Part shown: positions 28,616 to 38,243 of the stretch, piece by piece
How positions within the stretch are numbered: position 1 is the first letter of the stretch
Layout of the letters: each line of letters opens with the position of its first letter
Assembly: GCA_030734395.1 (NCBI GenBank)
Contig: JAUZTG010000050.1
Coordinates: 62,001 to 126,000 of the forward strand
Source of the DNA: Sarocladium kiliense
Taxonomy: Eukaryota > Ascomycota > Sordariomycetes > Hypocreales > Sarocladiaceae
Reading direction: 5' to 3'
Length of the DNA stretch: 64,000 nucleotides
Position numbers and translations under genes: made by a program
Notes under the pieces: generated by a model
What the model was told of the DNA's origin: nothing
Seen by the model: the letters and a program-made list of their open reading frames with translations, nothing else
Databases searched by the model: none

Positions 28616-30568
28616 ATGGAGCTCGATACTGCATTCTGGTACTTTGTGGCCTTTTGTGCACTTTGGATTACGGGGTCCATTCTCTGGCTCGTCCGGCGAT
28701 ATCTTCACTTCAACCTTCAATCAGGGCTTGTTCGCCGACTAAGGTACCTCTTTCTTCGTCGCAGATCTTGGCATTTTGGTTGGTGGCATGTTGGGTGGGA
28801 CAGCATGACTTGGTTGGAATTTTGTCTTATTTTTCTCTTTTCTGTTCTTAACTTCCTCATGATATTCGACTTCTTCCAGGATGGAATCAAATGGCAGTCC
28901 ATTGAACGAAGATGCGCATTCTCCGCAGCTGTTAACATCATTCCGTTATATATCAGCAAAGGTCCTCTCACAAGATTTCTCAATGTCAGCCGCACATCGC
29001 AACAACTCTTTCATCATTGGGTAGGCAGAGTTGCCATTGCAGAAGCACTATCACACGGTTCCATCGTCTTGGCATATAGGGCCTATGAGCCAAGAGAAGG
29101 AAGTCTGGTGACTTCAGGATGGGCTGTAAGATTCATGATCCTCCTAAACGATATAGACTAAGACTAAGACTTGGACCAGGCACTTGGCACCTTGCTCTCG
29201 ATATTGGTCTTGTCGCTTTTCTTTATGCGCGGCTTACTTGGGAAGCTGTTCTCCATGTCACATCGATTATCATCCGTGGCGACTGCAATACTCCTCCTTT
29301 GGCATGTTTGGACGGTTGGCAGTGTAAAGTCTAGAGCTCTCGTTGGATTTTCATGCCTAATCTGGCTGGTTTCAACTTTTTCTCGGCTTCATGGCTTACT
29401 ATTTCACCGACTGACAGGTACCATGGACAGAGTCGAGACATCAGGCAGTTTAGGGCTCGTGAAAGTTGATGTATCGTTGAATACCCCCACCAGGATCAAG
29501 CCAGGGAAGTACTTCAATGTCTTCTTCCCGGGGAATCGGCAACATGGTTATCCAGCCGTCGTCTATTGGCCGTCGTCTTCTGAGAGCGCATCACGTCCTG
29601 TAGACAATATTAGCTTTCTAATGTCGTCTCGAGCCCGTTGGCCAATCGAACAACTTCAAGAAAAGAAAAAGCTCATTCTTGACGGCCCTTATGGACAGGA
29701 TCTGAACCTCCAGCTGTACGAGAATGTGTTTCTCGCTGCACAGGGCATCGGCATTGCTGGGGTTCTTCCTTGGGCACTAGAACTTGCGAAAAGGAAGCAT
29801 CATGACAACAAAATCAGAGACCGAATCCAGTTCCTGGCTGAAGCACAAGAAAAGCTTCTCAAAGAAGAGAAGACAGCAGTCGGTGATAGGCTGGAGGATA
29901 TCCGAGGAAAGAGGGCCGAGTTCAGGCTAGAGCGAGAGAATCTGAGAAGTAAGCGTCTCTTTCTTGACGCTACCAGGAAGTTGGTCCTTTTCTGGACTTT
30001 GGAGGACAACCTCCAGATGGACATGGTGAAAAGGGAGTTGGAGATGTTACAGAAGCTGGACCCAAAAGAAGTAAGCCCTTCTTCTTTACGAGTGTGGATC
30101 GCACATACTAACTGAGTTAGCGACTCCTCGTTGTATGGTGCGGATATCCGAATACCAGAACTGAGAAGAAGCCTTTTCATCTATCCCAGTTCTGGAAGTG
30201 CCTTGACCCCCTCCCTCAAGGCTTTGATAAGAAGACGGCAAGCTCAATTCAGGAAGAAAGAACGAAAGTACAGGGTCAGATGATCGTAGTTGGTGAGTTC
30301 TACATATTTTGAATGATTGTAGCTTTCATTGCTTACTTTAATAGCCTGCGGAAAGCCTTCCTATACGGATTTGATGCGCAACAGCGCCTTGGCGTGCTCT
30401 GGAGACCTATCAGTCGCGTTTAGAGAGACAGAATTTCGCCCATCTGGGTCACCAACCAGGGCACGACATCCCATGACCCTCCCAATTGCCTCTACAGTCG
30501 GCACCAAGATTAGAAGAGCCAAGCAAAGGCGGCATTCGGACGCGACTGAAACTATTCAGTTGAACTGA
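28616..30568 (+). CDS. Ferric reductase-like (FRE/NOX family) transmembrane oxidoreductase
   Basis: Four exons: 28616-29125, 29180-30070, 30121-30292, 30345-30568; introns start GTAAGA, GTAAGC and GTGAGT; intron 2 has a perfect TACTAAC branch. 598 residues. Several membrane helices in the first half; haem-ligand-type His lie in LFHHWVGRVA / ALSHGSIVL and MSHRLSSVA / LLLWHVW. Then an FAD domain (GKYFNVFFPG) and NADPH domain (LDGPYGQDLNLQLYENV, AAQGIGIAGVLPW, ACGKPSYTD, FRETEFRPSG). The usual FAD HPF motif reads YPAVVYW. A ~90-residue charged coiled coil (FLAEAQEKLLKEEKTAVGDR and onward) sits inside the NADPH domain. Family members move electrons from NADPH through FAD and two haems across the membrane, usually to ferric iron. 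The gene is complete and splices cleanly; substrate unknown. Confidence 0.82.
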
Positions 30569-31269
30569 CTCGAATCGATAGTAACCCGAAGAATTGTTGC
30601 GAGGCACTGATACTTCGGTGGCCATTTCGCCCACAGATGTCGTGCGCCTATTGGTTCATCCCCGGACCACGACAAGACCAATGACCTCCGACCTGCTGAA
30701 TGTTCCGGTATATCCCTTCGCTAATTTACCGTTCTTGAGTTCAGGAAAGGGACAGAATTTCTTCGAACATAATTTTATATCAATGCAAAGCATCATGTAC
30801 TATGTGATCAGCCTGTGAGCCAACCGTAGAAGCCTACCGATAATGAGACCAATTAAGTTAGTCGACCGTATTGCTTGGCCCACAGCAGGCTGAACATAGG
30901 CCAGGAAGAATTGCTCGGCGTGCCGCTACCTGTAAGATGCACTTGAATTCGGAGAGCCCCTAATGTGTAATGCCGAGATTTGTGTGGCTTTCGAATGTGA
31001 CCGTCCCATCGGGGCCGAGATGATGCCTAAGCGATACATCGCCATGCGTTGCGTCGACCAACTTCTAAACCGCATCCTTCACCTCTCCCCCTTCGCTATC
31101 TCTCGGTGTCAAAGATGCAAACCCACCTGCAACGTGGTATATAAGTCACGAGCATCAGACTTGTGCATTTTCCTCCATGCTGTATTATACGCTCGACTAA
31201 GTCTAAGTTACTTAGTCCTAATGAAGAAAGAGAAAGATAAGTGAAAGAAGTAAAGTAAAGTTATCGTTG
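30569..31269. other. Intergenic between convergent genes
   Basis: No supported gene; presumably 3' UTRs of the reductase and BRCT-like copy D. AT-rich around 30770-30820. Confidence 0.4.
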
Positions 31270-32262
31270 CTATTCGTCAATGGACCAACGTTCAAGTCTC
31301 TGCATCACAACCTTGAATTCATCGGTTCCTCCTCCGACCCTTGACTCATGGACCGCGGGGGGCAGCAGAGCAGTACGCCTGACCTTGTCCAACCAAATTT
31401 CGACTTCGTCAGATTTATACTTGACTTTTAGAGCCTTACTCTCGACAAGTTTGAACGGGAAGTCCCGGTGATCGAAGTCGTCGGAGTCGTCGAACTCGTC
31501 TTTCCACACGCAGAGCACCCAATTTCCTCTTGGCTGGCAGTACGCAATTACATAAATATCGTCCATTCTATCAGGCAGATCCTCTCCTCGTACAGGGCGG
31601 ATAGTTGGGAAGCTCGCTTTCTCCATCATCGATACTGCTGTAGCCATCGCCGTAGTTGAAAAGAAACAAGCCTCTACTACTTTAGTGTCGCAGGGTCGAC
31701 GAATAGCAAGTGTTTTCCTTCGCCGTTTGTTGTCGACTTTCACAAAGCTGATTGCTTCCCACTCGTCGCGCTCGTACCGCCAGTCAATATACTCGTAGGT
31801 TATTCGTATGCCGCCAATCTCAACTGTTTTTTGGCGCTCTTGATTGCTCTCCTCATCCTCACTTTCCGAGCTGTCGTCATCGTCCAATTGAAAGCACCAT
31901 GGTCCAATTTCATAGCTTGGACGAGGCTTACCCTTGTCCTTGGCTCGTGCACAGGCATGCAACCAAGCCTCTGTGCACATAGGTACATGTCTGTCACGAC
32001 ATACACGGAGGAAACGTGACGGGTTCTTGCGGGCTTCGGTGGTTGCCACAAGGACTTCGGGCGAATTGTAGTAAGGTAGGGATTTGCTCTCCCATAAATT
32101 GAGGCCGAGTTTGTTTAGTTTGTCCTTCGTCCAGAAAGGCAGATCACCTTCGATGCGCACTCGTGGCGCGCCTTCGACACCGTAATGATTGCCTTCCTCA
32201 TCTTCACTTTCAGTTCTATCGTCCTCTTCGACACAGTGCCTTTTGAGAGTGTCATGCGACAT
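31270..32262 (-). CDS. BRCT-like family protein, copy D
   Basis: ATG 32262; 330 residues, no intron. An acidic N-terminal extension (CVEEDDRTESEDEEG) precedes the BRCT-like module: RVRIEGDLPFWTKDKLNKLG, SPEVLVATTEARKNP, FLRVCRDRHVPMCTEAWLHA-C. Acidic linker DDDDSSESEDEESNQ, then the family's C-terminal module (IRITYEYIDW, EWEAISFV, RPVRGEDLPDRMDDIYVIAY, VLCVWKDEFDDSDD, FKLVESKALKVKYKSDEVEI). Closest by eye to copy B despite being 18 kb away and on the other strand. A TATATAG box lies about 55-60 bp before the ATG, and the conserved upstream element lies just beyond it. Confidence 0.78.
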   Translation of the reverse strand: MSHDTLKRHCVEEDDRTESEDEEGNHYGVEGAPRVRIEGDLPFWTKDKLNKLGLNLWESKSLPYYNSPEVLVATTEARKNPSRFLRVCRDRHVPMCTEAWLHACARAKDKGKPRPSYEIGPWCFQLDDDDSSESEDEESNQERQKTVEIGGIRITYEYIDWRYERDEWEAISFVKVDNKRRRKTLAIRRPCDTKVVEACFFSTTAMATAVSMMEKASFPTIRPVRGEDLPDRMDDIYVIAYCQPRGNWVLCVWKDEFDDSDDFDHRDFPFKLVESKALKVKYKSDEVEIWLDKVRRTALLPPAVHESRVGGGTDEFKVVMQRLERWSIDE

Positions 32263-32317
32263 AGTTGTGGACTATGCGTCAGCGTTGATGGAAGTCAACA
32301 CGGGAGGAATTCAGGGC

Positions 32318-32394
32318 CTATATAGATCATGACCTGATTGAGCAGCATGTATTCACTACAACAACCCCTGCCGAGATTCTGTCTACAGCGAAAA
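32318..32394 (-). promoter_or_regulatory. TATA box and conserved upstream element of BRCT-like copy D
   Basis: CCTATATAGATC at about 32318-32329 (+ strand) is the TATA box. From 32335, TGATTGAGCAGCATGTATTC then ACTACA, CCCTGCCGAGATT and ACAGCGAAAAT repeat the element seen at 11728-11792 and 14657-14722. Confidence 0.5.
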
Positions 32395-32728
32395 TAAATC
32401 AATGTCCGGGCATTTGCTTTGAAATCCAACGGGCTTTATATCGAATTTACAGTACAAGAGGTTCATACGAGTTCAGGACGCAGATCGCAAGGTCCGGATG
32501 GAGCTTGTACGCGGTGAAAGTACGCTACTAATATAAACATTTGCTTCTTCCGACAAGTGATGGACATCGACACCGAAGCGCATTATAGCCTTGGTGTAAT
32601 TTGAAAGATTAGAACCTACATTCCAATTTAAGCATAAAGGCAAAAGTAGCTGCTGAAAGCGCCTTTCAAACAACGAATACATTGGAACTGGCTTCGACTC
32701 CAGGTACAACACAATCTGTTCTCGGTCC
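32395..32728. other. Intergenic
   Basis: Promoter space between the divergent copy D and the first member of the three-paralogue family. No other feature is seen. Confidence 0.35.
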
Positions 32729-33632
32729 ATGGCGATGTTTGAACAGCCACAGCAACCCCTTACGGCGACCACGCAAAGGTCTCCACATCCGCCCAAAACG
32801 TCAAGAACCGTATCGGGGCGTAAAACTTCAAAGCGACGACTGAGTGCCAAGAGAGCAAATGAAGGGGACTTTTCACAAATTAACGAGGTATCCTCTAGGC
32901 TCGTCAGAATCGACGCATTGGCTTTCTTTGCCGACAATTGTGAGCTGGCTTTGGCGGGCTGGCTCTCTATACTTGGGAAAACCACGCTGCCGGGTAGCAT
33001 CACCAGCTCGGACCACCGTGTTGTTGCAGCCTTCAAGGAACTGGATAGCATTATCTTTGGTGTAGAAACTACAACCATGCTTAAACGGTTTGCCTACATA
33101 CGATTGGTACAAGTGTTTGAGACGCTCGAAGAGATCCTCCGCTCCGACCACTGGAATGGAAAGATTGAGTTCAAGTCCGGCTTTGGCGCTGCGACTTTCG
33201 CCCTCGACATATATGCGAGCGCCCAAGAGCGGCCAACAACGAAGAAGCAGCTTGCGGAACGCACACGGTACGCTAGGCGCCTGCGGGACCTTGCCACACA
33301 CCCGCCATTTTCCCTCCTCATCTACTCCGGTGCAGCGGAGCATATTGCGTGCGTACCATATCGATATTGATCGTTCACATCAAAGCTAATCTTTTCACAG
33401 CAATAGATGTTCCGGGTACAACGTACCGACACTAAGGCGCATAGCATCGCACATCGCGGAGGAATATCCTCACAAGCTCGTCGCCGCCTGTAAAGAGCTT
33501 ACAGAATTTGTAGCATCGACGGTCAGATCTGGGCAATCAGTTAATACGCGGATGGTGGCCACAAGAGTGCGAGAACAGCTTGTCGGAAAAGATGAGCCGA
33601 AGTTGGAGTGTTTCCTGTCGGGGGAGATGTAA
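32729..33632 (+). CDS. Unrecognised paralogous family, member 1
   Basis: Exons 32729-33348 and 33401-33632; 52-nt intron (GTGCGT..CACAG), phase 2; 283 residues. A basic disordered N-terminus (KTSRTVSGRKTSKRRLSAKR) is followed by a helical domain shared with the genes at 34639 and 42930: W.S.LG.TT.PG, SSDHRVVAAFKELDSIIFG, LKRFAYIRLVQVFETLEEIL, FALDIYASAQERPTTKKQLA, FSLLIYSGAAEHI, then after the intron NRCSGYN and a helical C-terminus. The intron falls at the same codon in all three members. No membrane segments, catalytic motif or known domain; function unknown. Confidence 0.7.
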
Positions 33633-33689
33633 TTAAGCACATGTAATGCTAAATGGTAGAGACATCTCTAGGGCCGAGGGTCTGTCCGA

Positions 33690-34010
33690 GATTCCCAGGC
33701 CGCGCGAGCGCTTCGACTTATTGGTGGCACGAGCACTGGCGCGTGGGTGGCATTGCATCTCCTTCTTTGCGTCCTTTATCTAATCATAGTAGAATCATCG
33801 CTATTATGCTGGGACGACTAGGCATGAAGGTCGATCAGTGTATTCGTGCGTACCGAAGGATGGCTGAGAAGGCCTTCATCCCCTCTACGTTCCTCAAGTG
33901 CCACTTCCGCAAGCAACGGATCCCCAAGGAGTGGCAACGTGCTGGCAGCACGCTAGCTGGAGTTGTTATTGAAGCAAGGATGCGACACTGTTACTGTACA
34001 TTTGTTTGGA
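33690..34010 (+). pseudogene. Patatin-like phospholipase fragment, frameshifted
   Basis: Around 33700-33740 one frame reads PRPRERFDL; a single missing base then shifts to a frame reading IGGTSTG, the nucleophile elbow (GxSxG) of patatin-like lipases. A short intron-like stretch ending CATAG near 33790 is followed by IIAIMLGRLGMKVDQCIRAY and RRMAEKAF, the classic continuation in fungal patatins. The N-terminal oxyanion-hole block (DGGG) and everything C-terminal are absent. It is therefore a truncated, frameshifted fragment. Patatin domains hydrolyse phospholipids and are often N-terminal effector domains of fungal NLR-like proteins; which kind this came from cannot be told. Confidence 0.6.
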
Positions 34011-34165
34011 GGCGGTTAAATTTAACGTTGCCTAAACTAAAACTTCAATTTAAGGCGACTATTATATGCAATAAGCCCATTTATTTTGACCTTCTACCTG
34101 TTATAGCGAGCGTGGCTGAGGACGTTCTCCTGCAGTGGTGTAGACGAGTGCTGTGAATACGATGC

Positions 34166-34335
34166 TCTAGGTTCAGTGGTGCATGGTGCTGGGGAGAGAG
34201 GGTGCTCCTGAGGGATAATTCAGAGGCGGTGCTCCAGGCGGGTGCTCCAGGACAAGGTGCACTGTAGAAAGGATGCTCCCTAGAGGTTGGGGGGTGGTGC
34301 TCCAGGGAGGGTGCTCCAGTCTGAGAGGGTGCCCA
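34166..34335 (+). repeat. GGTGCTCC minisatellite
   Basis: Irregular array of GGTGCTCC(AGG) motifs (GGTGCTCCTGAGG, GGTGCTCCAGGCGGGTGCTC, GATGCTCCCTAGAGG, GGTGCTCCAGGGAGG, GGTGCTCCAGTCTG). Non-coding. Confidence 0.7.
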
Positions 34336-34638
34336 GTGGCATGAACATTGAAAATCTGCTTAAATTGATGTGCTTAGATTAATCAGATGTCGCGAGCCCA
34401 AGACTATGCCGCAGCCAATGCCCAGGAGCCGGGAGCAAGGCGTAAGGCTTACTAGCATCAAGGCAGTAGCAAACTGGATCCAGTGCGAGGGTTGCTATCT
34501 CTTTCACCCCAATATATAACAAAGTCCCCCCCCCACCCCCCCATTTCTTGGTGTCTGCGATGTTCTCAAACGTCGATGCTGGCCGGGAACTAAGCTAGTT
34601 GCAACATCACCAAAGAACACTACTCATACATCAAGGTC
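34336..34638. other. Intergenic, with a C-rich tract
   Basis: Contains CCCCCCCCCACCCCCCC near 34528-34543 and the promoter of the next gene. No coding signal. Confidence 0.35.
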
Positions 34639-35480
34639 ATGGGAATCTATAGCGTCGAGATGGAAATCGACCATGTTAGCCCAATCAATCCGAGATCAGC
34701 CTCAGTCCAGCGTACCGTCCCCAGTATTGAGCAAGCCGATGCCTTAGCCCAGACAAATCGGATATACGAACGGTTGTTATGCCAGTTTGACATCGCAAAC
34801 TTCTTCCGGGCCCTCGAGACCGTTCTGATTCCGTGGGCCACGCTCCTTGGGGAGACAACTCCACCTGATGATGCCCTAAGCACAGATCCTCGCTTCTTAG
34901 GCGCGTTCAAGCAATTAGATGCCGCAATTCATGGTCAAGAGAACGGTGGGAGGCTGCTTTCGAGGCTTGCCTATGTCCAACTTCATGGCTTCATGAAGCT
35001 TCTCGAAAGCCGCGTTGCCTCAGACCGGCAGGCCGGTCTTGTCCACCGTCGTAATGGCTACAACAACTCGCATATTGTACTTGATATGTATATGAGTGCG
35101 CAAACACATCCCTCAGCTTCTAGACGCAGCCTGATACAACGAAGATGCCTAGCGAAACGATGGTACATCTTGGCCGGCGCATGGCCAGTCTTTGTCCTAG
35201 TCTACTCTGAGGACGCAGACAAGATCATGTTTGGGTCCGATCAGATCCTTAAAGCATGACTATTCCACTGACAGTTTGATTATACAGGAGATGCCACAGA
35301 CGGCCCGTGAATCAAGTACTTCAGCTTGTGATCAACCGAATTTTCCGCGACGCACCGACTAAGTTACTGAGATTATGCAACCACATAGAACAAGGAGTGC
35401 AAGCGGCAGTACAGGCAGGACAAGGGATAGATGTTGGACTTGCAATTCGAAGCTGTGAAGCACTCTGGTCCGCTGACTGA
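34639..35480 (+). CDS. Unrecognised paralogous family, member 2
   Basis: Exons 34639-35228 and 35288-35480; 59-nt intron (GTTTGG..TACAG), phase 2; 260 residues. Shares the member-1 and member-3 layout: LGETTPPDDALSTDPRFLGA, FKQLDAAIHGQ, LLSRLAYVQLHGFMKLLESR, VASDR, LDMYMSAQTHPS, LIQRRCLAKRWYILAG, VFVLVYSEDADKI, and after the intron RCHRRPVNQVLQLVINRIF and a helical end. Closest to member 3 by eye. No intron other than the conserved one. Soluble and helical by appearance; no catalytic motif. The tandem minisatellite carrying the LINE begins 260 bp downstream. Confidence 0.72.
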
Positions 35481-35742
35481 TCTTCGGGTCTGGAGAAAGT
35501 AGGGTTGATTTCACCGTCAAGTCTGTTATGGCGCTGGTTCGCCTGATTCAGTTTCATTATATGTCCTAATGGGTATGAGCTACGACATTGTACGTTCCGT
35601 GTCTTCGCCTTGTTACTATCTAGTATGCTCCATCTTTAGAGGCCAGCTGCCGAAGTGAAGCGCCTCAGAAGCTGCTTATAGGTGCATGCATAACGCCACA
35701 CGAAAAATTCCGCACCATCGTGTGGCACCCGTTTGGCACCCG

Positions 35743-36016
35743 AAGGCCTATGCCGCCAGTGGACACTGAAAGGCCATTGACAGTGGGAGGGTATCAAAAG
35801 GCCTATGCCAATGGGAGAAGGTCTATGCCATTGGTCGGGCAGCAAAAGGCCTATGCCATTGGCCGGGCATCAAAAGGCCTATGCCAGTGGACGGCCTATG
35901 CCAGTGGGAGGGCACCAAAAGGCCTATGCCATTGGGAGAAGGTCTATGCCATTGGCCGGGCACCAAAAGGCCTGTGCCAAGGGGCACCAAAAGGCCTATG
36001 CCATTGGCCGGGCATC
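35743..36016 (+). repeat. AAAAGGCCTATGCCATTGG minisatellite, left part
   Basis: About nine variants of a ~28-bp unit of the type AAAAGGCCTATGCCATTGG followed by CCGGGCAYCA; some units lack the second half or carry GGGAGAAGGTCTATGCC. The array is interrupted at 36016 by the LINE and resumes at 42387. Confidence 0.85.
36003..36016. repeat. Target-site duplication, left copy (14 bp)
   Basis: ATTGGCCGGGCATC directly precedes the LINE 5' end and recurs at 42387-42400 directly after its tail. Because the motif is part of the surrounding minisatellite unit, the exact length (14 or 15 bp) is ambiguous. Confidence 0.7.
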
Positions 36017-36149
36017 GAAGACCTTTCACTACACCAAGCTCAGAACACATTTTTGAAAACGCGTAAATTTTAGCTTTCTTTCCAGTGGACCTGTATCTAC
36101 TTAGGTGATTACTGCGGATAACGCGTCTAAAACGCGTCTATCGGTGGTG

Positions 36150-38243
36150 ATGGCGCCTAAGTGGCCACAGGTCAACAAAGGCCCAGAACACATCAATGAG
36201 CACGCCACATACCTCAAGGAAGTATGCAACCAACTGCAGGCCGTAGACAGAGGCAGACACACTCAGGTGCCATGGAATATAGTGCAAGCATACTTGGAAT
36301 CCACCCTCGGGCTGATTGGCAAGGTTCTGAGACAACCAGCCCTACGGGAGATCCTCCAACAGGTCAAAGACGCAGCCAAGTGCACACAGAACATACAACA
36401 TGACGTCACCATAATCAAGAACTCCGTGGGACTGAGCACGACACCACCTCATGCAGCTAACCTCCGGGGAAGGCAAGGCGTAGCCGCATCTTGGGCTCAA
36501 GTAGCGGCCCAGGCCAAAGGTGCGCCGCTACCTCCCCCACCAACACCAGGCAGCATCTCCTCCACTCGAGTCAACTCCACCGTCACAGCGTATAAAGACA
36601 GGGCAGTGACGGTCAAGCTCAAGGACCATAGAGCTACGGAACGTTATCGGACCCATTCTGCAGCATGGGTACGACAGCAAGTGACAACATCCATTCGGAA
36701 CCACGCAGGAACGAAAACGGTAAAAGTGGTCGCCGCATACCAGCTAAAGAGCGGCGACATACAGATCTTCACCAGCACCACCGCTGAAGCTGCAAAGCTG
36801 AAGGAGAGCCCGGGGTGGCTCGGCGGACTCGGCGAACATGCGGAAGTCATCGTGCCTACCTATGGGGTAATTGCCCATGGCATCCCAACCAACTCGATCA
36901 ACATGAAGGATCAGAAGGCAACCTTTGAACAGATACTCGTAAACAATCACACGGTCATTCCTCAAGCAAAGATATCCCATGTCGGATGGCTTACGAAGGA
37001 GGGAGAGCTCAAACGAGCGTCCTCCATAGTTGTGGAATTCACAGATCCAAGGATGGCGAATGCCATGATATACGCTGGCATGGCATGGGAGGGCCAGATA
37101 CACCAGTGTCAACTCTACGATCGGGCCTGCAGAATCAAGCAATGCTTCCGTTGCTACAATTACGGTCACATTACCACTCAATGTAACGCATCCCAAGTTT
37201 GCGGCTATTGCAATGAGCATCACGAGACTAAACACTGCCGACATAGGGGAGTGGAGGGATTCACTCCTCGATGTGCGGTTTGCAAAGACGGTCATACTGC
37301 ATGGAGCAATGCCTGCCCAGCGAGAAAGAAAGAACTGAAACGCATCGAGCAAGCAAAGGATGCTCGCAGCATCTACTGGCACGTACCTATGAGAGACACA
37401 CCCGGGGAGCCAACACAGCACGCACGCGACAATCGTGTGGGCGTCGAGGTAAACGAACCAGTCACCGTGACGGACGATCAACGAACGGAAGACCTCGCAG
37501 CGACAACAATACCGGAGCCCAGGCCGACCCACACTGCGGAGCCCGCACAGCAACAGCAACCAGCCGGTAATCTTGGAACCATGGGAGCACCAGGGATTCA
37601 AATCTTGGTCACACCGCCAGCAGGGGAGAGTGAAGAAGGACCCCCGGTCCCGCAGTCAGAAGACGCTCGGCAAAGTCATCACTCAAGGCACACCCAACTT
37701 GATGGCGCCGTGGATTCCCATCTAAGTACGGGCGCTGGGCAAGAGAGCGAGCAGTACACATCAGTGTACCCCCTGGAAGGCATAGAGGGTCTATCACTGC
37801 AAGCAGCAGACGCGTGGCTGTCTGAGTTTGACGCTTCGAATGACGGCAACTGGCTGAATGCCGCGGGAATTGTGGATGAAGGACCGGATCCTTCTCCGAT
37901 GACTTCAGTGGCTACAGAGCCACGGACCAGCCAGGGAACCTTATTCAGAGCATGCCAGTGCCCTGAACATCAGGAGATCTACAACAACTGGCCAACGCAA
38001 GATGCCGACCTAGTAATCGCGAAGTGCATGAAGAACTGCATGTACTGCGGCAAGTACTTCACATTTGCAGCTGAGTTGCGCAGACACATAGGAAGAAAGT
38101 ATGGGGGCAGAAACCTGACGGTAGTTTACGAACCGCGAAAAAGTCTCCATTCCCTCATCCCCAGGTGGACCGCGAAGGGCAACACGGAGGGGACCAGGAC
38201 AATTCGACCCACTGACAGCATCGACGCAGCACCGTCTCTATGA
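36150..38243 (+). CDS. LINE ORF1, gag-like nucleic-acid-binding protein
   Basis: ATG 36150 (MAPKWPQVNKG) is the first ATG of the frame; 697 residues. The N-terminal ~100 residues are helical; a Pro-rich patch follows (APLPPPPTPG); then a basic region. Three zinc knuckles lie at about residues 332-390: CFRCYNYGHITTQC, CGYCNEHHETKHC and CAVCKDGHTAWSNAC. After an acidic Gln/Pro-rich stretch, a C2H2-like finger sits near residue 630 (CMYCGKYFTFAAELRRH). LINE ORF1 proteins coat the element RNA and act as chaperones in target-primed reverse transcription. The stop overlaps the ORF2 start. Confidence 0.88.
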   Translation: MAPKWPQVNKGPEHINEHATYLKEVCNQLQAVDRGRHTQVPWNIVQAYLESTLGLIGKVLRQPALREILQQVKDAAKCTQNIQHDVTIIKNSVGLSTTPPHAANLRGRQGVAASWAQVAAQAKGAPLPPPPTPGSISSTRVNSTVTAYKDRAVTVKLKDHRATERYRTHSAAWVRQQVTTSIRNHAGTKTVKVVAAYQLKSGDIQIFTSTTAEAAKLKESPGWLGGLGEHAEVIVPTYGVIAHGIPTNSINMKDQKATFEQILVNNHTVIPQAKISHVGWLTKEGELKRASSIVVEFTDPRMANAMIYAGMAWEGQIHQCQLYDRACRIKQCFRCYNYGHITTQCNASQVCGYCNEHHETKHCRHRGVEGFTPRCAVCKDGHTAWSNACPARKKELKRIEQAKDARSIYWHVPMRDTPGEPTQHARDNRVGVEVNEPVTVTDDQRTEDLAATTIPEPRPTHTAEPAQQQQPAGNLGTMGAPGIQILVTPPAGESEEGPPVPQSEDARQSHHSRHTQLDGAVDSHLSTGAGQESEQYTSVYPLEGIEGLSLQAADAWLSEFDASNDGNWLNAAGIVDEGPDPSPMTSVATEPRTSQGTLFRACQCPEHQEIYNNWPTQDADLVIAKCMKNCMYCGKYFTFAAELRRHIGRKYGGRNLTVVYEPRKSLHSLIPRWTAKGNTEGTRTIRPTDSIDAAPSL

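Noticed and set aside
35743..36016. CRISPR-like array
   Set aside because: Units are imperfect, adjacent and without unique spacers; the genome is eukaryotic. It is a minisatellite.
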